Assembly: GCA_037903355.1 (NCBI GenBank)
Contig: JBAJFE010000060.1
Location: forward strand, 1,240,001-1,304,000
Source of the DNA: Trichuris trichiura
Taxonomy: Eukaryota; Nematoda; Enoplea; Trichinellida; Trichuridae
Reading direction: 5' to 3'
DNA length: 64,000 nucleotides
Shown here: piece after piece, positions 1 to 11,480 of the stretch
Layout of the letters: every line of letters begins with the position of its first letter
Position numbering within the stretch: the first letter of the stretch is position 1
Position numbers and translations under genes: made by a program
The notes under the pieces: model-generated
The model's database searches: none
What the model saw: only the letters and a program-made list of their open reading frames with translations
Told to the model about the DNA's origin: nothing

Positions 1-2590
1 ACAAGAGAGCGCAAACATGAACGGATCACCGTTAGTCTACTGCTAGGAGCAGAAAGGCTCGTAAGGGAATATTGCATTTAGGAATGAAGCCGCGTTGCGC
101 GAAAGTGATGAGGTTATACCCCTGAAAAGTCGACCCGCCATTCTGGATAGTATATAAAGCAAAAAATGAACGCAAATGTAAGCGACGACGACTGAATGAA
201 TTTCCGTGAAGCATCAACAGCGACTCACTCGCAAAGCTGTTAGATGACATGCAAAATACGTGCATGGGCGCACCTGACCATTAATGCATTCGCGATTACA
301 ACAACAGTTCAGCCGAAATGTTCATGCTTACATTGTCCGAGCGAATGGCAACGTCACGTGATTGGCGTAAACAAGTTTTCAATCGAAAGAAGCTGTTATC
401 ACAGCGTCACCGTTCTGGCAAGAAGCTGTAATGGAGAAGAGCCTGCGAATCATTTTTGCTTGCAATAACGCTGCAATGCGCGGCTGCGACAAGCACGCGC
501 GGCACTACACCATAGCTAAAGGCTGGGCAAAATGGCGCGGCAAACCTGATTAGTAGGTCTCCCTGTCCGCGCAATGTCAATAAAGAATTGACCAACAACA
601 ATAGCAGAGATCGAAGGAAGGCCACCGCGATCCGTCCTGACCTGATTGTCTTTTGCTTGCCGAGCCAAACTAGTCCACAGCCGTCAAGTGCGCGCTCATT
701 GCATGCTCATTTGTCATAAGCAGATTTCCTTTGTTTGTCATAGAATGTTCTTGACGAAAAGTTGGCATCACCGTATGCTAATTGACCAGTTTTAAAGCGG
801 AATGATTCGGCATGGACTATTATATAAAACGCCGCCTAGCCAAACGCTACTTGCTCGTCAAGGCAACAGTGCCAATGAAAAAGCAACAAAAGTAGAGAAT
901 ACTGCCAGGCCGAAGGTTTTCAATCATCCTGAGGCAATAACACAACTGTTCCGCATTCGGAAAGCTAAAACGTTGCCTAAAGTCAAATTGTAGGCATCGC
1001 ATCAACCCTTCGAACGAGAGAATTTAGTTTGTGACCAAAAATAGATGGCGCCCCACAGATGCTTGTAGTACTTCCGCGTGCTTATGCAAATTAAGAAAAG
1101 CCTAGTCTACGCTGAAGCTTGCGAAAGCTGAACTTGAATATGATACAGCAATATCAGCCAATTCTTACTTCTACTGCTCAACAAGACTTGTTGATATTTG
1201 GAGCATATAAAATGAGTTCTCTAACGGAAAAGCTATGAGGACCTTAGGAAAAACTTATTAGAACGACTACAAGCATTGGTGCAGTCTAATTTTTATAATT
1301 CCATAAAATTTTATGAAAGTATATTTTTTGCTTTTGAAACAAAAGGCAATTTATAAAGCGCAGCTTCGATGACTGCAATAGTTGCCGAGTTGGTGAGCTG
1401 CTTCAGCATTCTTAACTATTAATAACAATGAACCTTCAAGTGTTCTCGTTTTTCTAAGGCAAAAAATTTTCCAGCATAGACGCGAGCACCCAATGGAATT
1501 AGTACTTTTCAGCGAAACGTTGTTGGCGAAGTTTTATAACTAATTACGGGCTAATACTTAACGTAAAGTAAGCGTGAGGTTTTTTTGAACCTCCAAAAGT
1601 AGCAAATGAAAATGAGGGCTTGAAATTCGGTTGGTAAGCTCACTTCATGTCATGCTATAACCGACTTCAAAAAAGTCCACTATATGTACGCATACATCAT
1701 TGCCGAGACAAAGCACCGTTACATGCTGTCAGTTGCACTTCATTATGCGCACAAGTTGTTCAGCGAATGGATGGACGTCTAGCAAAGCAAGAAACCTTTT
1801 CTTTCCTACGTACTCGGAGTAATGTTCTGCAAGTAACTTCTTCAGTGCAGACCAGGGAGACGCTCGCTTAAAAAACTTATGCAAAGCATTCCGCCTACTG
1901 CTAGTTCGCTGACAATAAGCTAAGCAGATCCATTTGCAATTATTCTGCTTTCAAAAACCTGTATTCAAGAAAAGCCGAAGTCGTTTGGTTGATATTTAAA
2001 AAATTAGAAAAGCGGAAAGTGTCATTACAACAAAAACAAAATAAGAGTTACATTGTTTCTCAAACGAAAGTATCAATTTTGATCTATTTGTCCAGCAATG
2101 AGAAGTACGAAGATTTTAAACATGCAAATACAATGCGGCTCACCGTTAGGCAAGCACTGCCGCGCTAGACAAGACGCGGGCAGTCAAAAAAACTAGAATG
2201 AGACAATAAGTAATAGCACATTCCATAATGACGCAAAAATGGTGCGCATTTGACCCATAAAAGACAAAGTGAGTTTTAGGTCGTTGATTGTCAAAAAATA
2301 TTATACATGTCTTATTTCGCTGCGGCTGGGTATCGTACGTTTTCCGCTTCGAGCTGAAGTCTTAATGGTAATTTTAAGTATTCATCTCTTGATGATAAAG
2401 CCTACACATAGGAAGCTTCTCTTAAGCGGCATTGCTAAAAAAAATCTGATTTGGAATAATAACCTAATATGCATATGAACAGTCAGTGATGAAAAGCATA
2501 CGTGACTTTACGTAAACTCAAACGCAATACTTTTGCATAAGGAAAAGACTTCATAAAATGCACGTTGCTTAATCATTATGTCGGCACTGT
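1..2590. other. no recognisable gene
   Basis: I see no reading frame that resembles a known protein. Short open frames here lack splice support. A TATATAAAG-like box lies near 153-161 and a TATATAAAA box near 823-832 on the + strand. Neither leads into a convincing coding region, so I leave them as unassigned. Confidence 0.5.
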
Positions 2591-2654
2591 GTGTATATAT
2601 ATTTCACGCATTTTACAGAACGCCAATCTATAGAACTCGCGGCACTTTTAGGCA

Positions 2655-3203
2655 GCGTGAAGTGCCTATATTACTTTAGTATGTTGTATACTTTGCCTGC
2701 GCATTATAAAGTACGACGAGCAATATTTGGGCAAAGTGTGGCGGCCGATATATCTAAGGTTTTGTCATTCATGTCCTCGCAAGCCTACAGTGGCGACACC
2801 TATGAGACAAAATGCGCTGTTTTCTCGCGACATGGTGAATCTACTGTCCTTATGTTTGGCTTAGGCTTAAGATAAGGCAGAACATGAAAACCCGCAAGGC
2901 TTTGCGCCAACCTTCTCTGTCATCCTTGTTAGTTATATCGTTCCACCTAAGCCTAAGGCGAAGCCAAAATATAAGGAAAGTATTGTAAGAAAAAAAAGCA
3001 ACCCACTTTGTTCCCAGGTGCCTCCATTGTAGGCTTGCAGGGGTAAACTCGATTTAATGTTTCGATGGTCGGTTCCTTGGCATTGTACAGAATTCCTTCC
3101 TGGAAATACAAGAAAAATTGTTTCATATATCGCCTAAAGATTTTCAGCATTGTATAGATTGGGTAGTCACTGTGCATAATGCCAAATCTGAAACATTGCA
3201 TGT

Positions 3204-3252
<49 letters not shown>

Positions 3253-3370
3253 AATCAGCATTTCAGATCGACTAATACACATATGTAGGAACGTGACTAC
3301 CCAATCTATACAACGCTGAAAATAGGCGATATGTGAAACAATTTTTCTTGTATTTCCGGGAAGGAATAAT
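2655..3370. repeat. foldback/MITE-like repeat, copy 1
   Basis: A dispersed repeat with internal inverted symmetry. The left half (GTGGCGACACCTATGAG near 2790, then GGCTTAGGCTTAAG near 2858) is mirrored by the right half (CCTAAGCCTAAGGCG near 2946, then AGGTGCCTCCATTGTAGG near 3018). A second copy at 6357-6930 shares the same order of blocks. An outer arm pair (3092-3176 and 3288-3370) can also pair around a central TA microsatellite. No transposase is visible, so this looks like a non-autonomous foldback element or MITE. The 94-codon open frame over 2591-2875 lies inside the repeat and is not taken as a gene. Confidence 0.7.
3207..3249. repeat. (TA)n microsatellite
   Basis: About 21 TA units at the centre of the 3092-3370 inverted repeat. 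It forms the loop of the foldback and probably expanded there. Confidence 0.95.
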
Positions 3371-4770
3371 ATAGTTAATTTCAGAGACTAATACACTTGT
3401 CGTTAACGATACAGCGGTACTGCTGATTCACTAATTCCATGTCTTTTCGAGGCTCAAATTTAAGATAAGCTCATCAAAGATCCGAATGGTAACTGGCACG
3501 TTCGTCAAAGTGCTAATCCTTTTGGAATATAATAGCGACACTAAATAGCGCTTCAAAAGCATACTTCATTGTTAGTATAACAAAAAAATATATATATATG
3601 CAGCTATTAGGGGTAAGTTAACGACGCAAAAGAATCCGCCAAAAGCTAAAGCCTTTTAGAGCGTTGCTGTGACGTCACAAGTGACGCAAGAGCTCAGGTG
3701 ACACCTCAAGGCATCATGACGGTTCATAAAGTCAATAACATTGAGCGATTATAATAAATTCCTTAGTTCTAACTCATCAAATGTATGCCAGAAATGATTG
3801 TTAAGTTTATGCAAATTCAAAGATAGCATGTAAAATGTTCATATATGCTTAACTGTAAGCTTGCTCTCCGCGAAACTAAGCGCCTGCAACTTCATTTGCT
3901 ACCGTATATGGTCAAAGAGCAGCTGCGAAGGTGTACTATACTTTCGCGAAATCATTCAGGGTATATGAAGACACCTGCTGCCTTGAAAATGAAAACAGAG
4001 ATTGTGCTTGCCGGCTCGGCAGGGAATAGGAATTGGACAGATTTGGGCAAAGAATGGTCACGTAGCGTTGTTGTTCAAAGGTCGAAGAAGCCGATGGAAC
4101 AAAAGATTGCAGTTGCTATCATTATTCATTTTTATAATTGACCTATTCGGCTGGGATGATTTGGGGGCGGCGCCGGTTTGGATAACAAAAGCGATGGCGC
4201 CGTCCAAGATGCGTCGCCAAAGAGGTGAAAAGCGACTGACAAGAAGCCCGGCGCCTTGGAATGGCAGGCCACCGGTCAAATGGCCATACAATTAGAAAGG
4301 TCGTCAATAGGGTGACCTGCGCTTGTCGCCAATGGCCTAAGAAGATTCTTGCCGTTCGAACGCTCTTGGGGGCATCGGCGGCAGGCGCCTGTTGAACGAT
4401 GCTCAGATTTCCGCAGCCTCGCTCCGAATGGACAACACAACAAAACAGGCTCAATTATAGGGTCGAATAAGGCCTATTACCAAAAGCGACCGTAACTCAG
4501 ATCAGACCCTTCCTTCACCTGGCAAATCAACCACTTCATTGCACATGGCCAACGCTAACTGCATCCATCTCTACCATTGGACATTGTAAATCAGATTCCA
4601 ACTAATTATGGTCATTATAAGATCAGAGACGTCGAACTTTTGCTTTGCTAATTAGTCGCCAAGGACGATCGTCTTTAGCAGCCTTGTCAGCGAGTTAAAA
4701 ACTAATAGTAGGCAATACGATATGACCAACTGCCTTGTTACCTTTTAAGCTGGTTGACATTCTGTTTATC
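3371..4770. other. intergenic; upstream of the SIX gene
   Basis: No recognised gene. Overlapping short frames on both strands around 3845-4454 resemble one another only as shadows. The stretch just before 4771 is the probable promoter/5'UTR side of the SIX homeobox gene. A possible 3' splice site (GCCTTGTCAG) at 4681-4690 could join an undetected upstream exon. Confidence 0.4.
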
Positions 4771-4866
4771 ATGTGCTTCTTGTATCCCACCTACGACGTC
4801 TCGGTAAAGCTGCAGCAGCATCCGTTGTACAATTCCTGCTGTTACGGTGGCAAAGCGGAAAAAACG

Positions 4867-5585
4867 ATGGCATTACAACCATCCGATAATGGCAGTCATA
4901 CGGCAAGCCCACGTTTGGCTTACACAAGTGAGCAGATAGCTTGCATATGCGAGACTCTTTATCGAGCGAAGGATTACGGATCGATCTGCCATTTTTTCGA
5001 CTATCTACGACCTGAGGAATATTGCAGTTTGGATAACCCATCGGTTGTTCGAGCACACCTACTTCACTTGCTTATAAAAGGTCGTTTCAAAGAGATATAC
5101 CGCATCTTGTCGTCGAACAACTTCGATTCGGATTGCCACAGCGAGCTGCAAGAAATATGGTGGCAAGCCCATTATATGGAACTTGAACAATTTCGATGCA
5201 GACCACTTGGCGCTGTGGAAAAGTATCGCTTAAGGAAGAAGCACCCGCCGCCCGCAACAATATGGGATGGCGAAGAAACAGTGTATAGCTTTAAGGAAAA
5301 CTCTCGTCAGGTAGGCGAAACTACCCTTTGCTTATGCATGCCCACTTGGCTTTTTTGCATATGCAAAAATTACAAAATTCAAAATACGGCTGTTTAAACG
5401 ACCGCGCGTCCTTTCAGCTACTAAAGCAGTTCTACGGCGAAAATAAGTACCCAACCGCTGAAGAAAAGAAAGTGATCGCTGACAAGTGCGGTCTTAACTT
5501 TCTCCAAGTTAGCAATTGGTTCAAAAATCGGCGCCAAAGAGAAAAGTGCTGCGATCCCATTAGTCGCGTCAAAGAAAGAGTTTGA
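4867..5585 (+). CDS. SIX-class homeobox transcription factor, Six4/5-like
   Basis: A nuclear DNA-binding factor of the sine oculis family. Exon 1 (4867-5310) carries the SIX domain, with the hallmark strings RPLGAVEKYRLRKKHPPP and IWDGEETVYSFKENSR. Exon 2 (5418-5585) carries the homeodomain with an intact recognition helix, QVSNWFKNRRQREK. The intron is 5311-5417 (GTAGGC...TTTCAG, phase 0). The spliced product is 203 aa from ATG 4867. The same frame is open further upstream, with an ATG at 4771 that would add 32 residues. I prefer 4867 because the SIX domain starts soon after it. The homeodomain start (YPTAEEKK, ADKCGLN) resembles Six4/5 (unc-39 in C. elegans) more than Six1/2 or Six3/6. The protein ends about a dozen residues after the homeodomain, far shorter than vertebrate Six4/5. 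Family is sure; subfamily is inference. Confidence 0.93.
5311..5417 (+). other. intron of the SIX gene
   Basis: Starts GTAGGC and ends CCTTTCAG. Its removal joins ...NSRQ to LLKQFYGEN in phase 0, restoring the SIX domain-homeodomain junction known from the family. Confidence 0.93.
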
Positions 5586-6356
5586 AAGTTCTTTTTTGTC
5601 GATCCTTTTCTTGTCGGTTCACGGTGACTGCGCAGTGGTCGGAGTGCAATTCATTTGCATTTGAGTAAACTTGCCGCCTAGTTCAATCAGCTGTAAATCA
5701 TTTTCATTTTTTTGATTGTCCTGACAACGTTCTATTTATCAAAGCAGCAAATGGCATTCAAAAAACTTTGAGACGCTTTGTTAATCTTGAAGTTATTCAT
5801 AAACTTTTCCGCGCACTAAATTGCCTTGGTTCTTTTAAGGTTATTCAACTCTGTGGTCGAATAACTTCACAACATATTCTGCTAAGATAGTACAATCAGA
5901 GTAAGCTTTCAAATTTCAACTCATTCCGAATGCAGTAGTGCAATTAATTATTAATAAAAATATGCAAGTTATTTTCCCTGCACGCGCGACGGACGTTCTA
6001 TTGAAAGGCTAAATAGCGTATTTGTTTTTTTCAAACGCTAATGAATAAATGCAAACAAACTGGCGTCACAGCGCGATGCATTTTTACAAATCAAATCAGC
6101 ACTGAAGAAGCCAATTATAAGGTAGACGAAGAGTTCGGAAACTTGAGAATACTTCACCCATTTGTGCTGAATAGGGGCTCCATAATGAATGCGCTTTTCA
6201 AGGAGAAACTTGCAATCCGCAACTCAAGTGAGGAATATTGCCTGTCGGTGCTTATGCATAAGCTTTACACGCGAACGATACGGTTCCCAATGAAGACAGC
6301 GTCTCAGCGAACCAATATGAATTTCGATATCTATATATTTCTTATCGGCAAACTAT
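5586..6356. other. SIX 3' flank; no further gene seen
   Basis: AT-rich sequence with an AATAAA at about 5953 that could end the SIX transcript. The 105-codon open frame at 6041-6358 has no recognisable protein character and runs into the repeat that follows. Confidence 0.45.
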
Positions 6357-6930
6357 GAAATGTCTATATTATTTAAGTATGTCGTATACGTTGCCTAGGC
6401 ATAGCACTGGATGCCAGATAACATTTAGGCAAAGCGTGAACCGCATTTTAAGCGCCGAAAAAATTTAAATAATCTTATCATCTACGACCCCCCTCCCCCA
6501 AATCTACAGTGGCGACATCTATGGAGCAAAGTGCGCTTTTTTGTCACTGCGACATGGCTGCGCTGCCCTCACGTCTTGCCTTAGGCTTAGGGTAACGCAG
6601 AACACGATAGGCAGCAAGGTTCTACGTCCTAAGAAGCCAATTTTTCTTGCGCCCTTGTTGGCTATCGTGTTCCGCCCTAAGCTTAAGCCAATATACACGG
6701 AAAGTATAGTCTTCAGTTAAGCCGCTTTATCCCGTAGGTGTCGCCACCGTAGCCTTGAGAGGGCGTAGATTTAAAAAATGGATTTGATATTTGGACGTTT
6801 TGTCCTTTTGCACTTTACAGCACGTGTAAAAAATATATGAAATGTAAAGTGTTTCACACATAGCCTAAAGATCTTCGGCATTCTACAGATCGCCTAATCG
6901 TTCTACACGATGCATAACTTCATTCGCTGA
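6357..6930. repeat. foldback/MITE-like repeat, copy 2
   Basis: Second copy of the repeat at 2655-3370. Shared blocks, in order, include TATATTATTTAAGTATGTCG, CTACAGTGGCGACATCTATG, CCTTAGGCTTAGGG, then inverted CCCTAAGCTTAAGCC and TAGGTGTCGCCACCGTAG. Flanking blocks such as GTGTTTCACACATAGCC and ACAGATCGCCTAATC also correspond to copy 1. The left and right halves are imperfect reverse complements. The copies have diverged, with several indels. Confidence 0.7.
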
Positions 6931-7778
6931 GTGTAGCATATAGATATATATGTAGAAAACAGGTAAGGTTTTAATGGGATAATTAAAGCAAACACTTGTT
7001 CGTCGAACGTAGCTTAGAAATTTCAGTTTTAAATGCTGAGGTCGTGACGTGAAAAATAAATTTCGGCAAAGTAGTGTTGTTCGGAGGAGAAATCAACCTT
7101 CAAAGAATTTACAACTGGCAATGGAACAAACAAGAAAGTTTATCGACTTCCCAACATCATTGGCCAGTTGGTTTACGTCAGAATTTTTTGTGACGGTTTA
7201 ATACTCGAAACACCCGCTTAGGGAGGCTTATAACTAATTCGAAAGCATAGTAAGTCTTATTCTTTTATTACGTTCGACGGGTTAACCGTGATTTCAAAAA
7301 CAAAAACGCGCTTAACAGTTATAAAAAGTTTTACATTCAAACTTTTACCTTGGAATCGCATCGCGAAAACGTAATACCACATATACAGCTTAGGAATAAT
7401 GAATTTAGAACTTACAAGCTTATTCGTGAGAAAGCTACTCTCGTAATGCCCAGCTGGGAAAAACGCGTTGGTAGGTTGGGCTGCAACTGACTTCGATCGC
7501 AAAGGGTATTTTTCAAAACAGACATTGCCGCATAACCTGACTACACTTAATGCCCATTACTGTATTGCAACAGGTTCATCAGAAAATGGTTAATCATTTT
7601 CGACAAACCCAAATAAAACGAAAATGTGCCGAGAAAAAGGAAAATATAACATATTCAATACGTACCGTTTGAAAGTGGATGGCGGCACGGATTGCATTGG
7701 CTCATATTTGACAATTTTCGGAACCAAGTTTTGTTGAGTTTTTCTTTCGGCGACTGAGTCAACTGTTTCATACGTAAT
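6931..7778. other. no recognisable gene
   Basis: Intergenic sequence between the foldback repeat and the candidate frame at 7779. No domain, RNA gene or repeat was recognised. Confidence 0.4.
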
Positions 7779-8171
7779 TTAACTTAAAGACTTAGCAAAT
7801 GCTTCTGTACGCATACAACGTTCCAGCCAATGATAGCAACATGTTATCTCTATGTCCGACAGCTGTCGTTCAATGCTGACGTTATTAAGACGATAATGTA
7901 CAACTAATCTCTTATGGAGACGCAGACGATGACATTTGAGACGGCATGAAACTTCCTTGACAATTTTTCTTTGACCTGGTTGAAAAAGCAACAGGCTAAA
8001 ACTCTCCGCCCGTAAAAATGCAACATTTAGGTGTACACTTCCAGCTGGTATGGAAATGACTTTGACAAACTGTGCTCCAATGTATTTCTTCAGACAAAAC
8101 TCGCTCGTGGAAAGCTCAGCGGTTCCCACACGTAGTAGATGGCTATTCAAATAAGCAGCATTTACCGTCAC
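7779..8171 (-). CDS. uncharacterised open exon
   Basis: A 130-codon frame, open further upstream to about 8220, where TATTTTCAGCTTTTAG could be a 3' splice site. There is no ATG near the start of the frame, so if real it is a terminal exon of a gene with an undetected first exon. I do not recognise the protein. It has mixed, globular-looking composition with several Cys (FCLKKY, CRLKCH, ITCCYHW). It lies 390 bp beyond the NUP88 stop on the same strand. Confidence 0.28.
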   Translation of the reverse strand: MTVNAAYLNSHLLRVGTAELSTSEFCLKKYIGAQFVKVISIPAGSVHLNVAFLRAESFSLLLFQPGQRKIVKEVSCRLKCHRLRLHKRLVVHYRLNNVSIERQLSDIEITCCYHWLERCMRTEAFAKSLS

Positions 8172-8560
8172 TATCCGCCTCTTTGCCTGCCGCGGGAAAC
8201 GACTAAAAGCTGAAAATATACGCGGGAATTATTAAAATGAGATGACGTCATTTTGAGCTTATCATCTCTGGAGATAAAGTAATGATAAAAATTGTTTGAT
8301 TTCTAACAAAGCAGCGTGCAATTGCTTTTTCTTTTAATTTCAAAAATCCAGCCTACAGTGTCAAAGTTTGCTTATGATTTAAAACGAGCGCGCTCTGCGC
8401 ACAGACGATGTAGTAGTGCAGACTTGTATTCAACCGATGGCATGAAGATATCCGCGATTAGTAATCGCTTGTCAGCTGGATAGTTGCTTTACCAACGGCG
8501 TTAGTCTGTCATCGCTGCAATTTGAAAATTTGAATATAACGAAAAGAAAATTCAAAAAAC

Positions 8561-11480
8561 TTACATTTTTTTAAGCCTTTTCATAACTGACTGTATTGTT
8601 TCGCCATTGACTTTTCCGCCTGTTGTTATCGGATAGCAGAGAGCAAACGCTGCTTCGGACTATTCATTAAGTAATAGAAAGTAGCTGAAAATAGCTTTAG
8701 GGAAACTTACCGCTTTTATACGATTGCCAAGGTCGGCGGCACATTGTTCGTAGTATTCAATTTTGGCCAAGTGAGAACGTTCGGCTTTATTCATTTCAAT
8801 GCCATGCACTTTGCACGCGCAGCGAAACAGAAGCTCCAACCTAAAAGTTGATCCATCATCAAATCGGATTCGACATAACAACCCAAACAAGGCACCATTC
8901 GTTTATTCGCTCGGTATTAAATTTGACTTCGGAAACTTTGTCCCTCAAGTCTGCGCAGCCATCTTCTAAACTTACAAACAACTTTGAAACGCGTTCAATT
9001 CTCTGCACTTGTCTGCAGGCACACACGGTCAATTGAAGCATTCTGAAATAGATATTTGCATAATTAATTAAACAACGACTTTTAAATACTGTATACTTGG
9101 CATTTAAAATGTTAAACCCCTTCTCCAAAGCGTTCAGTTCCTTTCGTAAGTGCTTAACCCTATCCTTGAGCAACAAAAAGCATTCCTTCGTGCCAGCCTG
9201 TTTCGGACTTATACTAAGTAAGGAAATAGGTGAAAGGCAATAAGCAAATGCTTGGCAACAATACGAGATGTGCGGGAACGGAGTTTGCTCTTGCAATAGT
9301 TTGATAGCGATCTGCGAATAGCCGTCGTCCCAAGATGTTGAAATGTCAAGGAGGTCCAAGTCCTCTTTGTCAAAACGAATCAACTGGTGACGCCTAAAAA
9401 AGGAAGAAAACATTTTCGAAAACGCTTGTGAACGCAATAAAAAAAATTTACATATAATTGGGCAGCTGCAAGATGAGCAAACCCTTATCTTTTAGAAGAA
9501 GGATCAGCCTGCTGGGGCCCAGCGGGTGGGGGATACATGCCAAGCTTAACACGGGCGGTTTTCCACTGCTAAAGCAAGTCGTATGGGACCATGTTTGGAA
9601 AAGTTAAAGCTCACCTTGCGGTTTGGACACTTTGGAAAATTGGAATCGCAGACGAGCAAGAAAAACAGATTTCATCAGCGTAGCCGGTGCGACTGGAAGC
9701 TAACAGGAATTCCGACACCCATGGTAATCTGATCTCGTGCACGCCCTTTCGGTGAGAAATGAAATAACGCAGTGGATCATGCGGATCTTCAACTAAGCCA
9801 AATATGCGTACGCACAAGAATGTTCATTCATATTTCATACGCAAGTACAGGACGATTCCAGCTTTGCTAGCCACAGGATACCGACCCAAGATCTTGCTTA
9901 CGTCCAAAACTTCATAGGCATATACGTGGAATGCGTCGTCAGGTTTGATAAGCAATTCACTACTCTAAAACCAACAAAGTTACGATGCTCCTATCATTAC
10001 GGCGGTTATACCGGCTTGTGCTGTAAGGCCAAACAGTGATATATTTGACCACTACTTCCCAATATGAGCAAAATGTTTATGCCAAAATTGGTCATGCAAG
10101 CAAAGTCCAACACGTTCGTTTCGTAGTTGTCCTCACGACGCGGAGACAACTTTAAATATCCGGAACGGATGAACTTTCTGCATAATATAAAAGATATGAA
10201 AATAATATTATTGCCTACGTACTAATAGTACTACCTTTCGTGGACATTGACAAAATGCAAAACAATCGGCAGCTCGCCGTTACGAGGAACACCGGCCAGT
10301 AATAGCTGACAGACTTTTGGGTGCAGTATGCCAGTGGAAGGCCAAAAGCAAATTTTTCTAAAGTACGAAACTATGCCAACAAAATATGGATGTCTTGCTG
10401 AATTCCTACTGATAAAGCGGTTTGCCACATCCGAATGGTCGAGCTTGGAATATGAATGTCGAAAAAGAGAAAGGTTTAGGTTGATCACGTTCAAAGGGAA
10501 AGCAAAAGTCGATTTGTAAACCCTAAAATGGGAAAGCTGTTTCAATAGACCGTAATGGAGTAAAGCTTAAAATATACTTCAGCGTACTGTCGTCGCACAG
10601 GGCAAAAAGGAAAGAGCCCTTTGAGGAGTCTGGATACCAACGAACCAGCAGATACTTTGTAGGACTTAGGTCACTTTCATCACCTGCTTCCATAAACATG
10701 CTCCTAAAAAGGAAATGAATGTGAGCTATGCGGATTAAACGAATTTTTTTTTACATACTTGCAAGCCCCCTTGGTCAAAGAGAGATTACTAAAGAAACTG
10801 CCAGGGCTCCAAGACGGCAGGTATACAACTGAAATTTCCGCCTCCGAAACAAGTGCCAAACAGCAACAGGCGGGATCGACTTCCATTTGAAGTACAGATC
10901 GAACAGGTACATTTCCAAACAGTATCCTCTTAAAAGATAGAATCACCAAAATAAGCTAAGAGCCAAAAGAAATAACGCTTCGCTTTTCGCCCTGACCTGA
11001 AAGTAGTTTAAAAGCAAAAGACAATGGAACGAACGCACTTAATTTTAGCGCTACAAAATTATTTATTTTATTTGAACGCTAGGAGAAGTAAATCGATCCA
11101 GAAAGCTATGCTGCGCTTGAAAAAATTTTAAAATCTCAAATGTAGGCCTTATCTCTCGTCTTCTGCCGAAAATAATACTGTTAATCCAAGCGCCATGAGG
11201 GCAGGCGGAAAATGTGAAAGCATTTCAACTTGACAATATTTATTACCGCGTGTCGAGGGTAATCGGCATCCGTGCCGGTTATTCTTCCTTCGGAAATGCG
11301 AGTAACGTAGAGGCGGCAGTAGGTTTGTTTCCAACAAAAGAGCAGTTGAGAGTGGGCGGCAATTAATTCGCATTTATGAAAGTGCACCTTTTTTTCCGCG
11401 TTGCCGCGGGACGCTTTTCCTAATTTGACGTCCATTGAAACAAAGACGAATAGCGAAAATTCCTTCAAAGTTGGTAACCG
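8561..11480 (-). CDS. NUP88: nucleoporin NUP88 homologue
   Basis: Nuclear pore component of the cytoplasmic face; in animals NUP88 anchors NUP214 and works in CRM1 export. I assembled twelve exons: 11480-11247, 10928-10759, 10703-10578, 10522-10235, 10177-10012, 9964-9841, 9792-9615, 9568-9452, 9393-9097, 9042-8896, 8840-8711 and 8659-8561. Every junction keeps frame and uses GT-AG, giving 691 codons plus stop (human protein 741 aa). Family matches in order: a beta-propeller-like N half (LALVSEAEISVVYLP; STLK joined to VYKSTFAFP; EDNYETN...GSSGQIYHCLAL), then RDP-type DPHDPLRYFISHRKGVHEIR, LGPSRLILLL, and a C-terminal helical region ending IQSVMKRLKKM. The true start is not fixed: the first exon seen opens at a good acceptor (CTTTTTAACAAG), so a short upstream exon probably exists. 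A 54-nt stretch in exon 9 (about 9215-9268) could be an optional in-frame intron. Confidence 0.9.

Noticed and set aside
2591..2875. A 94-codon open frame
   Set aside because: It lies within the foldback repeat, and its relative at 6.4 kb has stops and indels in that frame.
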